64,000 nucleotides of DNA from JAGWBJ01 sp964291465 (GTDB lineage: Bacteria; Chloroflexota; Dehalococcoidia; Lucifugimonadales; JAGWBF01): NCBI GenBank assembly GCA_964291465.2, contig OZ219931.1, forward strand, positions 86,949-150,948, given 5' to 3'. Of the stretch, positions 1 to 7,813 are shown in pieces. Under the pieces are notes generated by a model, which was not told the origin of the DNA, ran no database searches, and worked only from the letters and a program-made list of their open reading frames with translations. The translations under genes and the position numbers were made by a program. Each line of letters begins with the position of its first letter. Within the stretch, counting starts at the first letter, position 1.

Positions 1-1133
1 AGCATGGCCTTGGGGGCCCGCCGGTTGGCCTCCTCGGTGGCGGCGACCTTCACCTTCCCGGTCAGGGCAAGCAGGGAGCCGTCCCGCAGGTACTCGTCGC
101 CGAAGTGGCGCTCCTCCACGTTGCCGTAGGTCAGCGCCACCGCCACCGAGTAGGGCATGCTGTGGTCTGCCGTCTCACGGTTGGCTGGGCGCCACTTCTC
201 CTCGTCTCCGGCCATGATGTCTATGGCCGTCTGCAGGGTCTCCACCCGCACCTCGGCGATGTCATCCACGCTGGAGACCCTGTCCCGGACCTCGAGGGCC
301 GCCTCGACCACCGTCTGGGAGTAGAGGCCCAGGGGGAACCTCTTGATGGTCGCCTCCATCACCTTGAAGGGCCTGCCGTCTCCCCCGAAGGCCTCCGGGC
401 TGAAGGGGTCCCGGCTGACGGCGTTGAAGAACCCTCCGAAACCCTCGAAGACGGGGGACGGCCCGGTCAGGCCCCGTTGCGCCATCATCGCGGCGAACAC
501 GGCGTTGCGGCTGGCGTTGGCGAAGGCGCACCCCTTCCACATGGACACGTCGCCGATTCGCGTCTGGTACAGGGCCACGTTGGGCGCCACGCACAGGTTC
601 ACCGTCTCCTCGGTCTGCTCACGGGTGAGGCCCATGGCCTTGGCGGCCCCCAGCCCCCCGGCCACGACTCCCAGGGTAACGTGGTCGAACCTGCGGCTGC
701 GGACGGACACCGCGTCACACAGGCGGCAGAAGGCCTCGTAGGCCAGGACGACGGAGGTGATCACCGTCTTCCCACCGGCGCCGCTGACCTCGGCGGGAGA
801 CAGGACGGCGGCGATGGCGTCGCTGGGATGCCCCGACTCCAGGCTGGTGTACCCGTCATTGAAGTCCAGGTACCGGACCATGACACCGTTGGCGAAGGCG
901 GCCAGGTCGGGGCTCGTCTTTCCCCCGCTGCCCAGCACCGTGGCGGGTTGGGTGCTGGTGACCGTGGCCGCCATCTCCCGGGCTATTCTGGCGGGCTCGC
1001 TGTGGTAGGCGCCGATGGCGCAGCCCAAAGTGTCGACGATGAGCAGCTTCGTCCGCTTCAGGGCCTCCTCGGGGATGTCCTCGTATCTCAGGGAGTGGCC
1101 GTAGGAGCTCAGGTATCGGGCTATGGTGTCCAT
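1..1133 (-). CDS. MmgE/PrpD family protein (C-terminus beyond window)
   Basis: The minus strand reads into the window edge, so about 377 codons are visible and the C-terminus is missing. The family contains 2-methylcitrate dehydratase and cis-aconitate decarboxylase; the substrate here is not known. Residues begin MDTIARYLSSYG, and the N-terminal helical domain has the family signatures DTLGCAIGAY, RYLDFNDGY, GHPSDAIAAV and the SMWKGCA stretch that is also present in the paralogue at 14.2 kb. ATG at 1133 is preferred because GGAGG sits five bases upstream; an in-frame ATG at 1151 would add six residues. The visible part matches the 14.2 kb paralogue more closely than the 48.1 kb one. Family assignment is firm; reaction unknown. 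Confidence 0.85.
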   Translation of the reverse strand, partial: MDTIARYLSSYGHSLRYEDIPEEALKRTKLLIVDTLGCAIGAYHSEPARIAREMAATVTSTQPATVLGSGGKTSPDLAAFANGVMVRYLDFNDGYTSLESGHPSDAIAAVLSPAEVSGAGGKTVITSVVLAYEAFCRLCDAVSVRSRRFDHVTLGVVAGGLGAAKAMGLTREQTEETVNLCVAPNVALYQTRIGDVSMWKGCAFANASRNAVFAAMMAQRGLTGPSPVFEGFGGFFNAVSRDPFSPEAFGGDGRPFKVMEATIKRFPLGLYSQTVVEAALEVRDRVSSVDDIAEVRVETLQTAIDIMAGDEEKWRPANRETADHSMPYSVAVALTYGNVEERHFGDEYLRDGSLLALTGKVKVAATEEANRRAPKAM

Positions 1134-1188
1134 GATGTCCTCCCGGTGCATTGGGATGGGGCTCGACGCCTCTCGCCGGGACGGGCCG

Positions 1189-1389
1189 TCAGTCGAAGAC
1201 CGTGGGACTCCCGGGACTCTCGTGAAGCCGGAATAGCTGCTCCATCTGGGTCTGGGTGACGCGGTTGCGGGACAGGTCGGGCAGCTCGTCCCTGCGGAAG
1301 AAGCCTGCTTCCTCGGTCTCCGCGCTCTCCACGTGCGCCTCGTCGACCAGCCGGCACAGGAAGAATAGCATGAACACCGCGAAGAGGTA
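1189..1389 (-). pseudogene. C-terminal remnant of a NUDIX hydrolase
   Basis: About 66 codons on the minus strand resemble the C-terminal end of NUDIX hydrolases of the type with an extra N-terminal domain: a LFFLCRLV strand, then EEAGFFRRDELPDLS, then a C-terminal PTVFD before the TGA. The NUDIX box (GX5EX7REUXEEXGU), which should lie just upstream, is absent. The open frame continues upstream only as unrelated sequence antisense to the HigB gene, so the 5' two thirds of the gene has been replaced. The breakpoint lies close to 1390, just before the higBA promoter. I infer that arrival of the toxin-antitoxin module, or a linked rearrangement, destroyed the gene. It could still be translated as a short unrelated peptide. 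Confidence 0.6.
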
Positions 1390-1423
1390 AGGTGTACGGT
1401 CGGCAGTGGCTGTCGCCCCAATA

Positions 1424-1452
1424 TTGAACCGTGTCCCGTAACAGGTTACACT
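1424..1452 (+). promoter_or_regulatory. higBA promoter with overlapping operator
   Basis: TTGAAC (1424-1429) and TACACT (1447-1452) are separated by 17 bp, a good sigma70-type promoter. The dyad GTAAC-AG-GTTAC (1438-1449) overlaps the spacer and the -10 element, where a HigA dimer would be expected to bind and repress. The -10 ends seven bases before the GTG of higB, so the transcript is predicted to be leaderless or nearly so. Confidence 0.6.
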
Positions 1453-1458
1453 AAACCC

Positions 1459-1737
1459 GTGATCCTCGGTTTCCGCCATAGGGGGCTGGAACGGCTGTAC
1501 GAGGAAGGCGACCGGCGGCGCATGCCGCCTCAATACGTCGACAAGATCGAGCGAATTCTTGCCCGGCTCGATTCGGCGACGGAGCCGAGGAATATGGACT
1601 TGCCGGGCTATAGGCTTCATGCGTTGAGCGGCGACCTTAGAGGTTTCTGGTCGGTGATCGTATCACGTAACTGGCGGCTAGTCTTCCGTTTTGACGAGGG
1701 CCATGTCCGCGATGTTGATCTAGTCGACTATCACTAG
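1459..1737 (+). CDS. higB: HigB-type toxin, RelE/ParE superfamily
   Basis: A 92-residue protein of full family length. HigB toxins are ribosome-dependent mRNA endonucleases neutralised by HigA. Recognisable conserved stretches are FRHRGLERLYEEG at the N-terminus, LPGYRLHALSGDLRGFWSV in the centre, NWRLVFRFD, and the terminal VDLVDYH, in the order usual for HigB (host inhibition of growth). The start is GTG; there is no Shine-Dalgarno sequence, which agrees with the leaderless transcript predicted from the promoter. It is followed after ten bases by the antitoxin gene. Base composition is visibly less GC-rich than the flanking genes, which suggests horizontal acquisition. Assignment is by motif pattern. 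Confidence 0.92.
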   Translation: MILGFRHRGLERLYEEGDRRRMPPQYVDKIERILARLDSATEPRNMDLPGYRLHALSGDLRGFWSVIVSRNWRLVFRFDEGHVRDVDLVDYH

Positions 1738-1747
1738 GGAGAGAAAG

Positions 1748-2059
1748 ATGCCAATGAAGTACCCACCTCACCCTGGCCTAGCCATTCGCTACGACTGCCT
1801 GGAGCCCGTCGGCCTAAGCGTCACGGAGGCGGCCCGAATACTGGGGGTGAGCCGGAAGCAGCTATCCGGCATCGTGAATGGCCGTTCCGGGATCTCGCCG
1901 GAAATGGCGATCCGCCTTGATAAAGCGTTCGGAGGCGGCGCTGCTACCTGGTACCAGATGCAGGCTGCCTACGACCTGGCCCAAGCAGTCAGCAAGGCCG
2001 ACAGCATCGATGTTCAGCGTATTACTCTCGACGCTGCCCCAGGGGCAACTAGACCTTGA
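1748..2059 (+). CDS. higA: HigA-type antitoxin, XRE family
   Basis: A 103-residue antitoxin with one helix-turn-helix domain: residues about 23-60 contain LSVTEAARILGVSRKQLSGIVNGRSGISPEMAIRLDKAFG, split here as the recognition region VSRKQLSGIVNGR and the following MAIRLDKAFGG. The N-terminal YPPHPG before the HTH is characteristic of the HigA branch. It should bind HigB and repress the shared promoter through the GTAAC/GTTAC dyad. ATG 1748 is preceded by GGGAGAG starting at the higB stop codon, so the two genes are translationally linked. An in-frame ATG six bases further is an alternative. Confidence 0.92.
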   Translation: MPMKYPPHPGLAIRYDCLEPVGLSVTEAARILGVSRKQLSGIVNGRSGISPEMAIRLDKAFGGGAATWYQMQAAYDLAQAVSKADSIDVQRITLDAAPGATRP

Positions 2060-2078
2060 GGGCACTGAAGCCCCTCAA
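2056..2078 (+). terminator. Possible hairpin at the end of higA
   Basis: TTGAGGGC (2056-2063) can pair with GCCCCTCAA (2070-2078) with one bulged base; the stem contains the higA stop codon. There is no U-tract, so termination is only a possibility. Confidence 0.3.
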
Positions 2079-2108
2079 CACTTCGTGATGAATCGAGGTC
2101 CCAGTCGT

Positions 2109-2137
2109 TTGACACCCACCCACCCCGGGACTACAAT
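2109..2137 (+). promoter_or_regulatory. Near-consensus promoter for the corrinoid operon
   Basis: TTGACA (2109-2114), a 17-bp spacer and TACAAT (2132-2137). The predicted start near 2144 lies about 22 bases before the P1 helix of the cobalamin riboswitch, which is the spacing expected for a riboswitch leader. Confidence 0.8.
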
Positions 2138-2165
2138 GGCCTAGTAGATTAACAGACGAATATCA

Positions 2166-2323
2166 GTCCCGGGTACCGCGAGGGTTTAATAGGGCAGGCG
2201 GTGAGAGTCCGCCGCGGTAGCGCCACTGTGAACGGGGAGCCCACCGGCTTTGACCACTGTCCCCAGAGGATGGGAAGGCGCCGGAAGAGCGAAGATCCGT
2301 GAGCCAGGAGACCTGCCCGGGTG
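2166..2323 (+). promoter_or_regulatory. Cobalamin riboswitch
   Basis: Several conserved blocks of the adenosylcobalamin aptamer are present in order: TTTAATAGGGC near 2184, GCCACTGTGAAC near 2222, GGATGGGAAGGC near 2268, and the B12 box GCCAGGAGACCTGCC near 2303. The closing P1 helix can form between CCCGGG at 2168-2173 and CCCGGG at 2316-2321. The element lies between a strong promoter and a corrinoid operon (cbiA, btuF-like, btuC, btuD, cobO, cobQ), with a terminator downstream, so ligand binding is expected to switch the operon off. Confidence 0.93.
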
Positions 2324-2412
2324 CATGGAGTCCTGCTCTGCGCACAACAGAGACAGCTCCTGGGCAGCCGCCGGCTTTTCTCCCACCCCCGGTTGCCCGA
2401 GGCAGAAGGTCG

Positions 2413-2443
2413 AACCCCTGGCAGCGCAGAGCCGGGGGTTTTT
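2413..2443 (+). terminator. Riboswitch expression-platform terminator that also contains the cbiA ribosome binding site
   Basis: AACCCCTGGC (2413-2422) pairs with GCCGGGGGTT (2431-2440) around an eight-base loop and is followed by a run of five T. The G-rich 3' arm ends about six bases before the TTG start of cbiA and is the only Shine-Dalgarno-like sequence there, so the same hairpin could block both transcription and translation. Confidence 0.8.
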
Positions 2444-2445
2444 CA

Positions 2446-3864
2446 TTGTCAGCCACAAACAGTATCCCAACCCTGGTCGTCGCCGGGGTCCGCAGCGGGG
2501 TGGGCAAGACCACCGTCGCCACGGGCCTCATGGCCGCCCTAACGGCCAGAGGGTACAGGGTGGGGCCGTTCAAGGCCGGTCCCGACTACATAGATCCGTC
2601 CTATCACCGCATCGCCTGCGGCGTTCCGTGCCGCAACCTGGACACCTGGCTCCTGTCTCCCGACGTGGTGGTCGAGTTGTTCCGCAGGGCCGTCTCGAAC
2701 AGGGACGTGGCCGTCGTGGAGGGGGTCATGGGCCTGTACGACGGCCACTCCAGCCTGGGCGAGAGAGGCTCCACGGCGGAGCTGGCCAAGCTGCTGGGCG
2801 CGCCGGTGGTGCTGGTGGCCGATGCATCCAAGGTGGCCCGCAGCGTGGCCGCGGAGGTGCTGGGGTACCAGAGCTTCGACCCGGCGGTCGATATCGCCGG
2901 CGTCGTCCTCAACGGCATCGCCGGGCCGGGGCACCTGGAGTTCTGCAAGCCCCAGGTGGAGGAAACCACCGGGATACCCGTGCTGGGATACATGCCCCAC
3001 CGTGAAGACCTGATTCAGCCCGAGCGTCACCTGGGACTGGTGCCCACCGTCGAGGGCACGGTGGCCGGGGACTGGTACCGGAGGCTCACAAGCCAGGTGG
3101 AGGAGACCATAGACCTGGAGCAGCTCATGGCGCTGGCGTCCCGGGCGCGGCTTCCCGACGCGCTGCCCCAAGTGTTTCCCGAGGAGCCCCAGGAAGCCAG
3201 GGCCCGCGTCGCCGTGGCCATGGACCGCGCCTTCAGCTTCTACTACCAGGACTCCCTGGACCTGCTGGAGTCCTGGGGCGCCGAGGTCGTGCCCTTCAGC
3301 CCCCTGGAGGACCCGGAGCTGCCCGAGGGCGCCGGCGGCGTCTACATAGGCGGCGGCTTCCCGGAGATGTACGTGGAAGAGCTGTCCCGCAACACGGGCA
3401 TGACCGCCTCCATACGGGAGGCGGCAAGGAGGGGCATCCCCATCTATGGGGAGTGCGGCGGTCTCATGTACCTGGGTGGCGGGCTGACGGACTTCCAGGG
3501 AACGCCGCACCCCATGGTCGGCCTTCTGCCAGTCTCGTCGTCCATGCCGGGCAGCCGCCTGGTCCTGGGGTACCGCGAGGTGGAGGCGTTGGCCGACGGG
3601 CCCCTGCTCCGGCGGGGGCAGAGGGTCAGGGGCCATGAGTTTCACTGGTCCGTGCAGGATGGGGCGCCGTCCCGGCAGGACGCGGCCTACAGCGTGGTCG
3701 ACCAGGAGGGCCGCCTGGAGGGGTTCCGTGCCGGGAGCGTGGTGGCGTCCTACGTGCACCTGCACATGGCCAGCGACCCGTCGCTGGCGCCCCGGTTCGT
3801 GGACGCATGCTCAGTCGAAGAGAAGGGTCCTGGACGGGTATCCTCGGCCCTCACGCGGAGGTAG
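2446..3864 (+). CDS. cbiA: Cobyrinate a,c-diamide synthase
   Basis: ATP- and glutamine-dependent amidation of corrin-ring carboxylates a and c. The 472-residue length fits the family. The N-terminal ATPase domain has the P-loop GVRSGVGKTT and the FKAGPDYIDPSYH and RNLDTWLLS signatures; the C-terminal class I glutaminase domain has GECGGLMYLGG with nucleophile Cys near 337 and the late YVHLHMASDP containing the catalytic His. The TTG at 2446 is chosen because the protein then begins SATNSIPTLVVAGV as in homologues, and upstream in-frame codons belong to the riboswitch and terminator. First gene of the riboswitch operon; six bases separate it from the next gene. No corrin-ring-forming genes are nearby, consistent with salvage or remodelling. 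Confidence 0.93.
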   Translation: MSATNSIPTLVVAGVRSGVGKTTVATGLMAALTARGYRVGPFKAGPDYIDPSYHRIACGVPCRNLDTWLLSPDVVVELFRRAVSNRDVAVVEGVMGLYDGHSSLGERGSTAELAKLLGAPVVLVADASKVARSVAAEVLGYQSFDPAVDIAGVVLNGIAGPGHLEFCKPQVEETTGIPVLGYMPHREDLIQPERHLGLVPTVEGTVAGDWYRRLTSQVEETIDLEQLMALASRARLPDALPQVFPEEPQEARARVAVAMDRAFSFYYQDSLDLLESWGAEVVPFSPLEDPELPEGAGGVYIGGGFPEMYVEELSRNTGMTASIREAARRGIPIYGECGGLMYLGGGLTDFQGTPHPMVGLLPVSSSMPGSRLVLGYREVEALADGPLLRRGQRVRGHEFHWSVQDGAPSRQDAAYSVVDQEGRLEGFRAGSVVASYVHLHMASDPSLAPRFVDACSVEEKGPGRVSSALTRR

Positions 3865-3870
3865 CTGGAT

Positions 3871-5790
3871 ATGGCGATCTGGTACAAGGCGTTGGGGATG
3901 AGGACGTACCGTAGGGCGCTCCTGGCCGGCGTCCTCGCGCTCCTGCTGGCGTTGGGAATGGCCTGCGAGGGGGACCCCACCGCCGCGCCGGCCGGCACAT
4001 CGCCGCCGTCGGGCGCGGCCGGTCCGACGGCGAGCCCCGCGGCCCCGTCCACGCCGGAACCGGCGGCCACCGTGCCGGCCCCGTCCAGCCCGACGGAGGC
4101 CGCCGCCACTGCCCGGCCGGCAACGCCGCCGGCTCCCCGGCCGACCTCCCCATCGGCTCCCGCCACGCCTACCCCGGCGCCAACCGAGCCGCCCTCCGCC
4201 TTTCCCGTCGTAATCACCGACAGCAACGGCAACGACGTCGTCTTCGAGGAGCCTCCCCAGCGGATAGTGGCATACAACGCCGTCGCGGTGGAGACCCTGT
4301 TCGCCATGGGCGAGGGCCATCGGGTGGCCGGCACCCACGATTTCGTCACCTATCCCCCGGAGGCGGACGCGGTGCCCAAAGTGGGGGACGCGTTCAACGT
4401 GAACGCCGAAAAGATCCTGGAGACGGACCCGGACCTGATATACGTCTTCTTCGCCAGCAGCTACGATCAGGTCAAGGACCTGGGCATCAAGGTGCTGTAC
4501 CTGGAGAGCCCCACGACCCTGGACGGAATCCCCGAGAGAATGCGCATGTGGGGGCGGATAACCGGAAACGTCGATGCCGCGGAGACGCTGGCGGCGGCCT
4601 ACGAAGGCAGGCTCGACGCCCTGCTGGGGAAGCTGTCCGCCGTGGACCGGGGCCCTAGGATCCTCTACGACGTGGGTGGAGGCTGGACCGTTGGTCCCGA
4701 CACCATAATCGGCCAGCTTCTGGACCTGCTGAAGGCGGAGAACGTCGCCGGAGACCTGACGGGCTGGAACCAGATAAGCCCCGAGGTGGTCGTGGAACGA
4801 GACCCGGAGGTCATCATCACCGGAACTGCCCAGGAGTTCCTGGGCAACCCGGCCTTCCGGGACGTATCGGCGGTGAAGAGCAGGCGGCTCTATGCCGTGG
4901 AGCCTTCGGGAGTCCTCAGTGTCTTCGGTCCCAGGTTCATAGAAGGGGTCGAGGGGCTCGCCAGGCTGCTCCACCCGAACGTATTCGCCTTCCCCGTCGT
5001 GGTCACCGACAGCAACGGCAACGACGTGACCTTCGACGCCCCGCCCGAGCGCATCGTCGCCCTGACCTCGGTGGTGGTGGAGATCCTCTTCGCCGTGGGG
5101 GAGGGTCACCGCATAGTGGGCACCCACGACTTCGTCTCGTATCCCCCCGAGGCCGACGACGTGCCGCGAATGGGCAGCGCCTTCCAGGTGAACGCGGAGC
5201 AGGTCATCGCGGCGGACCCGGACCTGATATCCGTCTTCTATGCCAGCAGCTACGAGCAGGTGGAGGGCCTGGGTCCCACGGTGCTCTACCTGGAGAGCCC
5301 CAGCACCCTGGACGGGATCCCGGACCGCATGCGTTTGTGGGGACGAATCACCGGGAGATGGGAAGCCGGCGAGAGGCTGGCCCTGGAGTTCGAGACCAAG
5401 CTGAACGACATGCTGGACCGGCTGGCGTCCCTGGAGCAGGGCCCCCGGCTGTTCCACGACGACTCCCTCCTCTACACCCGCGGCCCCGGCACCATCCTGG
5501 GCCAGGTGTACGGCCTGCTCAAGGCGCAGAACATCGCCCACGACATCGAGGGCTATGGGCAGCTGACCCCCGAGGTCCTGGTGGAGCGAGACCCCGAGGT
5601 GATCATCGTCACGTTCCCCAGCCGGGTGCAGGAGATCATGGAGGACCCCGCGTTCCAGGATGTGTCGGCCGTAAAGAACGGCAGGGTCTACGTGGTCGAA
5701 CCCGATGGGCTCGTCAGCGTCTTCGGCACCAGGTTCATAGAGGGGATCGAATTCCTTGCCCGGGTGATCCACCCGGACCGGTTCGAGTAG
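3871..5790 (+). CDS. Corrinoid/iron-siderophore ABC transporter binding protein with two tandem binding domains
   Basis: A 639-residue extracellular solute-binding protein. Residues 1-32 form a signal peptide (two Arg, a Leu/Ala-rich core, then Cys32, with an imperfect lipobox). Residues 33-110 are a Pro/Ala/Thr-rich tether. Two BtuF/FepB-type domains follow, about 111-366 and 374-639; both begin FPVV-TDSNGNDV and share RIVA, GTHDFV-YPPEAD, LYLESP-TLDGIP, MWGRITG or LWGRITG, VERDPEVII and FGTRFIEG or FGPRFIEG. Family members normally have one such domain of 260-300 residues. ATG 3871 has GGAGGT eight bases upstream. Position between cbiA and btuC/btuD and riboswitch control indicate corrinoid capture; ligand specificity is inferred. 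In a monoderm cell it would be membrane-tethered. Confidence 0.9.
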   Translation: MAIWYKALGMRTYRRALLAGVLALLLALGMACEGDPTAAPAGTSPPSGAAGPTASPAAPSTPEPAATVPAPSSPTEAAATARPATPPAPRPTSPSAPATPTPAPTEPPSAFPVVITDSNGNDVVFEEPPQRIVAYNAVAVETLFAMGEGHRVAGTHDFVTYPPEADAVPKVGDAFNVNAEKILETDPDLIYVFFASSYDQVKDLGIKVLYLESPTTLDGIPERMRMWGRITGNVDAAETLAAAYEGRLDALLGKLSAVDRGPRILYDVGGGWTVGPDTIIGQLLDLLKAENVAGDLTGWNQISPEVVVERDPEVIITGTAQEFLGNPAFRDVSAVKSRRLYAVEPSGVLSVFGPRFIEGVEGLARLLHPNVFAFPVVVTDSNGNDVTFDAPPERIVALTSVVVEILFAVGEGHRIVGTHDFVSYPPEADDVPRMGSAFQVNAEQVIAADPDLISVFYASSYEQVEGLGPTVLYLESPSTLDGIPDRMRLWGRITGRWEAGERLALEFETKLNDMLDRLASLEQGPRLFHDDSLLYTRGPGTILGQVYGLLKAQNIAHDIEGYGQLTPEVLVERDPEVIIVTFPSRVQEIMEDPAFQDVSAVKNGRVYVVEPDGLVSVFGTRFIEGIEFLARVIHPDRFE

Positions 5791-5800
5791 CGGCGGAGCG

Positions 5801-6940
5801 ATGAGGATAGGCCTGCCTTTCTCCATGGGAGGGACGAGGGGAGCCACGAAGGACCGCGGGGCCGCGGGGGACGGGAGCCGCCCGGGGACCGCGGCGCGTC
5901 CCAGGCCCTTGTACATGGTCTACCCGTGGTGGCGCCTGGCCGTCGGGCTGGCCGTGGTGGTCCTCATCGGCGTGGCGGCCCTGGGCATCGGGTCCGTGAA
6001 CGTGCCTCCCCTCACGACGACCAAGATACTGGTCGACCAGCTGCCCTTCGTGGAAGTCGAGGGCGATTGGCCCAACGGCTGGAACTCCATAATCTGGAAC
6101 ATCCGGTTCCCCAGGGTCGTGCTGGCCGGCCTGGTGGGGGCGTGCCTGGCCATCGCGGGAGCGGCTTACCAGGGCCTCTTCCGCAACCCGTTGGCCGAAC
6201 CGGGCCTCATAGGGGTGTCCTCGGGGGCCGCCCTGGGGGCCACGGTGGTGCTGGTCACCAGCGTACCCTTCTACGTCTTCGGCTACAGCCTGCTGCCCAT
6301 AGCCGCCTTTGCTGGAGGGATCGTGACGGTAGCCGTGGCCTACACGGTGTCCAGGCAGGCCAACGGAGTCCCCCTCTTGACGCTGATCCTTGCCGGGGTC
6401 GCCATCGCCTCCCTGGCCACCGCCGTGTCGAGCCTCCTGATGATCCGCAGCGACCCCGACGTCCGGCCCCTCCTCTCCTGGCTCCTGGGGGGAGGCCTGA
6501 TATCGTCCCAGTGGGACGACATCTACATGCTGCTCCCGTACCTGGTGGTGGGGGCCCTGGTCCTGATGGGGTATAGCCGCATTCTCAACACGTTCCAGGT
6601 GAACGAGGAGGAGGCCAAGCAGCTTGGCGTGAACGTGGAGAAGACCAAGGTCGTCCTCGTCGTGGTGGCGACCCTGATAACGGCGGCCTCCGTATCGGTG
6701 GCCGGGATAGTGGGTTTCGTGGGGCTCATAGCTCCCCACGCGGTGAGGCTGATATGGGGGCAGGACAATCGCTTTCTGCTGCCCATGGCCATGCTTACGG
6801 GCGTGGGGTTCATGATAGCGGCGGACCTGATCGGCCGCACCATAGCCAGCCCCAGCGAGCTGCCAGTGGGCGTGGTGACCTCCTTCTGCGGGGCGCCCTT
6901 CTTCCTATATCTCCTGCGCAAGAGGAAAGTGGTGCTTTGA
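5801..6940 (+). CDS. btuC: FecCD/BtuC-type ABC transporter permease
   Basis: Integral membrane subunit of the corrinoid importer, 379 residues. After a polar N-terminal stretch of about 38 residues there are multiple hydrophobic helices. Family signatures: IRFPRVVLAGLVGACLAIAG followed by AYQGLFRNPLAEPGLIGV, the cytoplasmic coupling region EEEAKQLGVNVEKTK, GIVGFVGLIAPHAVR, and ELPVGVVTSFCGAPFF near the end. GGAG lies very close to ATG 5801, so a start at ATG 5825, or ATG 5915 just before the first helix, is possible. It follows the binding protein by ten bases and its TGA is three bases from the ATG of the ATPase gene. Confidence 0.92.
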   Translation: MRIGLPFSMGGTRGATKDRGAAGDGSRPGTAARPRPLYMVYPWWRLAVGLAVVVLIGVAALGIGSVNVPPLTTTKILVDQLPFVEVEGDWPNGWNSIIWNIRFPRVVLAGLVGACLAIAGAAYQGLFRNPLAEPGLIGVSSGAALGATVVLVTSVPFYVFGYSLLPIAAFAGGIVTVAVAYTVSRQANGVPLLTLILAGVAIASLATAVSSLLMIRSDPDVRPLLSWLLGGGLISSQWDDIYMLLPYLVVGALVLMGYSRILNTFQVNEEEAKQLGVNVEKTKVVLVVVATLITAASVSVAGIVGFVGLIAPHAVRLIWGQDNRFLLPMAMLTGVGFMIAADLIGRTIASPSELPVGVVTSFCGAPFFLYLLRKRKVVL

Positions 6941-6942
6941 GC

Positions 6943-7752
6943 ATGGAGACTCCCCTGAAAGCGACGGGGATAGGGTTCTCCTACGGCCAGCGGACCATCT
7001 TGCATGATGTCGACCTGGAGGCGGAGACCGGGGAGGCCGTGGGCATCGTGGGTCCCAACGGGTGCGGCAAGACCACCCTGCTGAGGATAGTCGGCGGCAG
7101 CCTTACTCCCGGACATGGCGACGTGTACATACGCGGGGAGAGGCTACCCTCCCTGCGTCCCAGGGACCGGGCACGGCTGGTGGCCATGGTGCAGCAGAGC
7201 CCGGCGGTGCCGCCCGGCTTCTCCGCGCTGGAGGTGGTCCTGATGGGCCGGAACCCGTACCTGGGGCTGCTTCAGTGGGAGGGGCAGAGGGACCTGGACG
7301 TCTGCCAGGAGGTGATGGAGCTCACCGAGACGTGGGAGTACGCCGCCCGGCCCGTCTCCACCCTGTCGGGCGGGGAGCTGCAGAGGGTGTTCATCGCCCG
7401 CGCCCTGGCGCAGCAGACGCCCGTGCTCATTCTCGATGAGCCCACCTCCCACCTGGACATAAGCTACCAGACCGCCGTGATGGACATGATAGAGAGGATT
7501 CGCAGGAAGACCAGGATAACCGTCCTGGCGGCCATGCACGACCTGAGCCTGGCGGCCCAGTATTGCAGCCGGATAGTCGCCCTCCACCAGGGGACCATCG
7601 TTGCCTCCGGGGAGCCTTCGGAGGTGTTGACGGTGGACGTGGTCTCCCGGGTCTTCGGAGCTCCCGTCTCCGTGATAGAGCACCCGGTCCACAAGACGCC
7701 GGTGATACTCCCGCTGGGGCAGGTAGCCAACGGACGGGAGAAGGTCCGGTAG
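6943..7752 (+). CDS. btuD: Corrinoid/heme-type ABC transporter ATP-binding protein
   Basis: A 269-residue ATPase subunit of the type II importer. Walker A GPNGCGKTT at 37-45, Q-loop VQQSPAV near 83, signature LSGGE at 141-145, Walker B VLILDEP at 161-167 with the catalytic Glu, H-loop MHDLS near 193. C-terminal residues show the BtuD/FecE-type tail. ATG 6943 is used; a TTG at 6937 overlapping the btuC stop is in frame and better spaced from AGAGGAAAG. It completes a full uptake system with the preceding binding protein and permease, driven from the same riboswitch promoter. Confidence 0.93.
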   Translation: METPLKATGIGFSYGQRTILHDVDLEAETGEAVGIVGPNGCGKTTLLRIVGGSLTPGHGDVYIRGERLPSLRPRDRARLVAMVQQSPAVPPGFSALEVVLMGRNPYLGLLQWEGQRDLDVCQEVMELTETWEYAARPVSTLSGGELQRVFIARALAQQTPVLILDEPTSHLDISYQTAVMDMIERIRRKTRITVLAAMHDLSLAAQYCSRIVALHQGTIVASGEPSEVLTVDVVSRVFGAPVSVIEHPVHKTPVILPLGQVANGREKVR

Positions 7753-7813
7753 TGGAGTATTGCCAGGGCCCGGACCATAGCGACCCCGGCATCGCCGGGA
7801 ACGTGGGGGTACT

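Noticed and set aside
3811..5916. A 701-codon open frame on the minus strand opposite the binding-protein gene
   Set aside because: It is the antisense frame of a high-GC gene whose plus-strand product has clear domains; its translation is low-complexity (Gly/Arg/His-rich) and has no recognisable motif.
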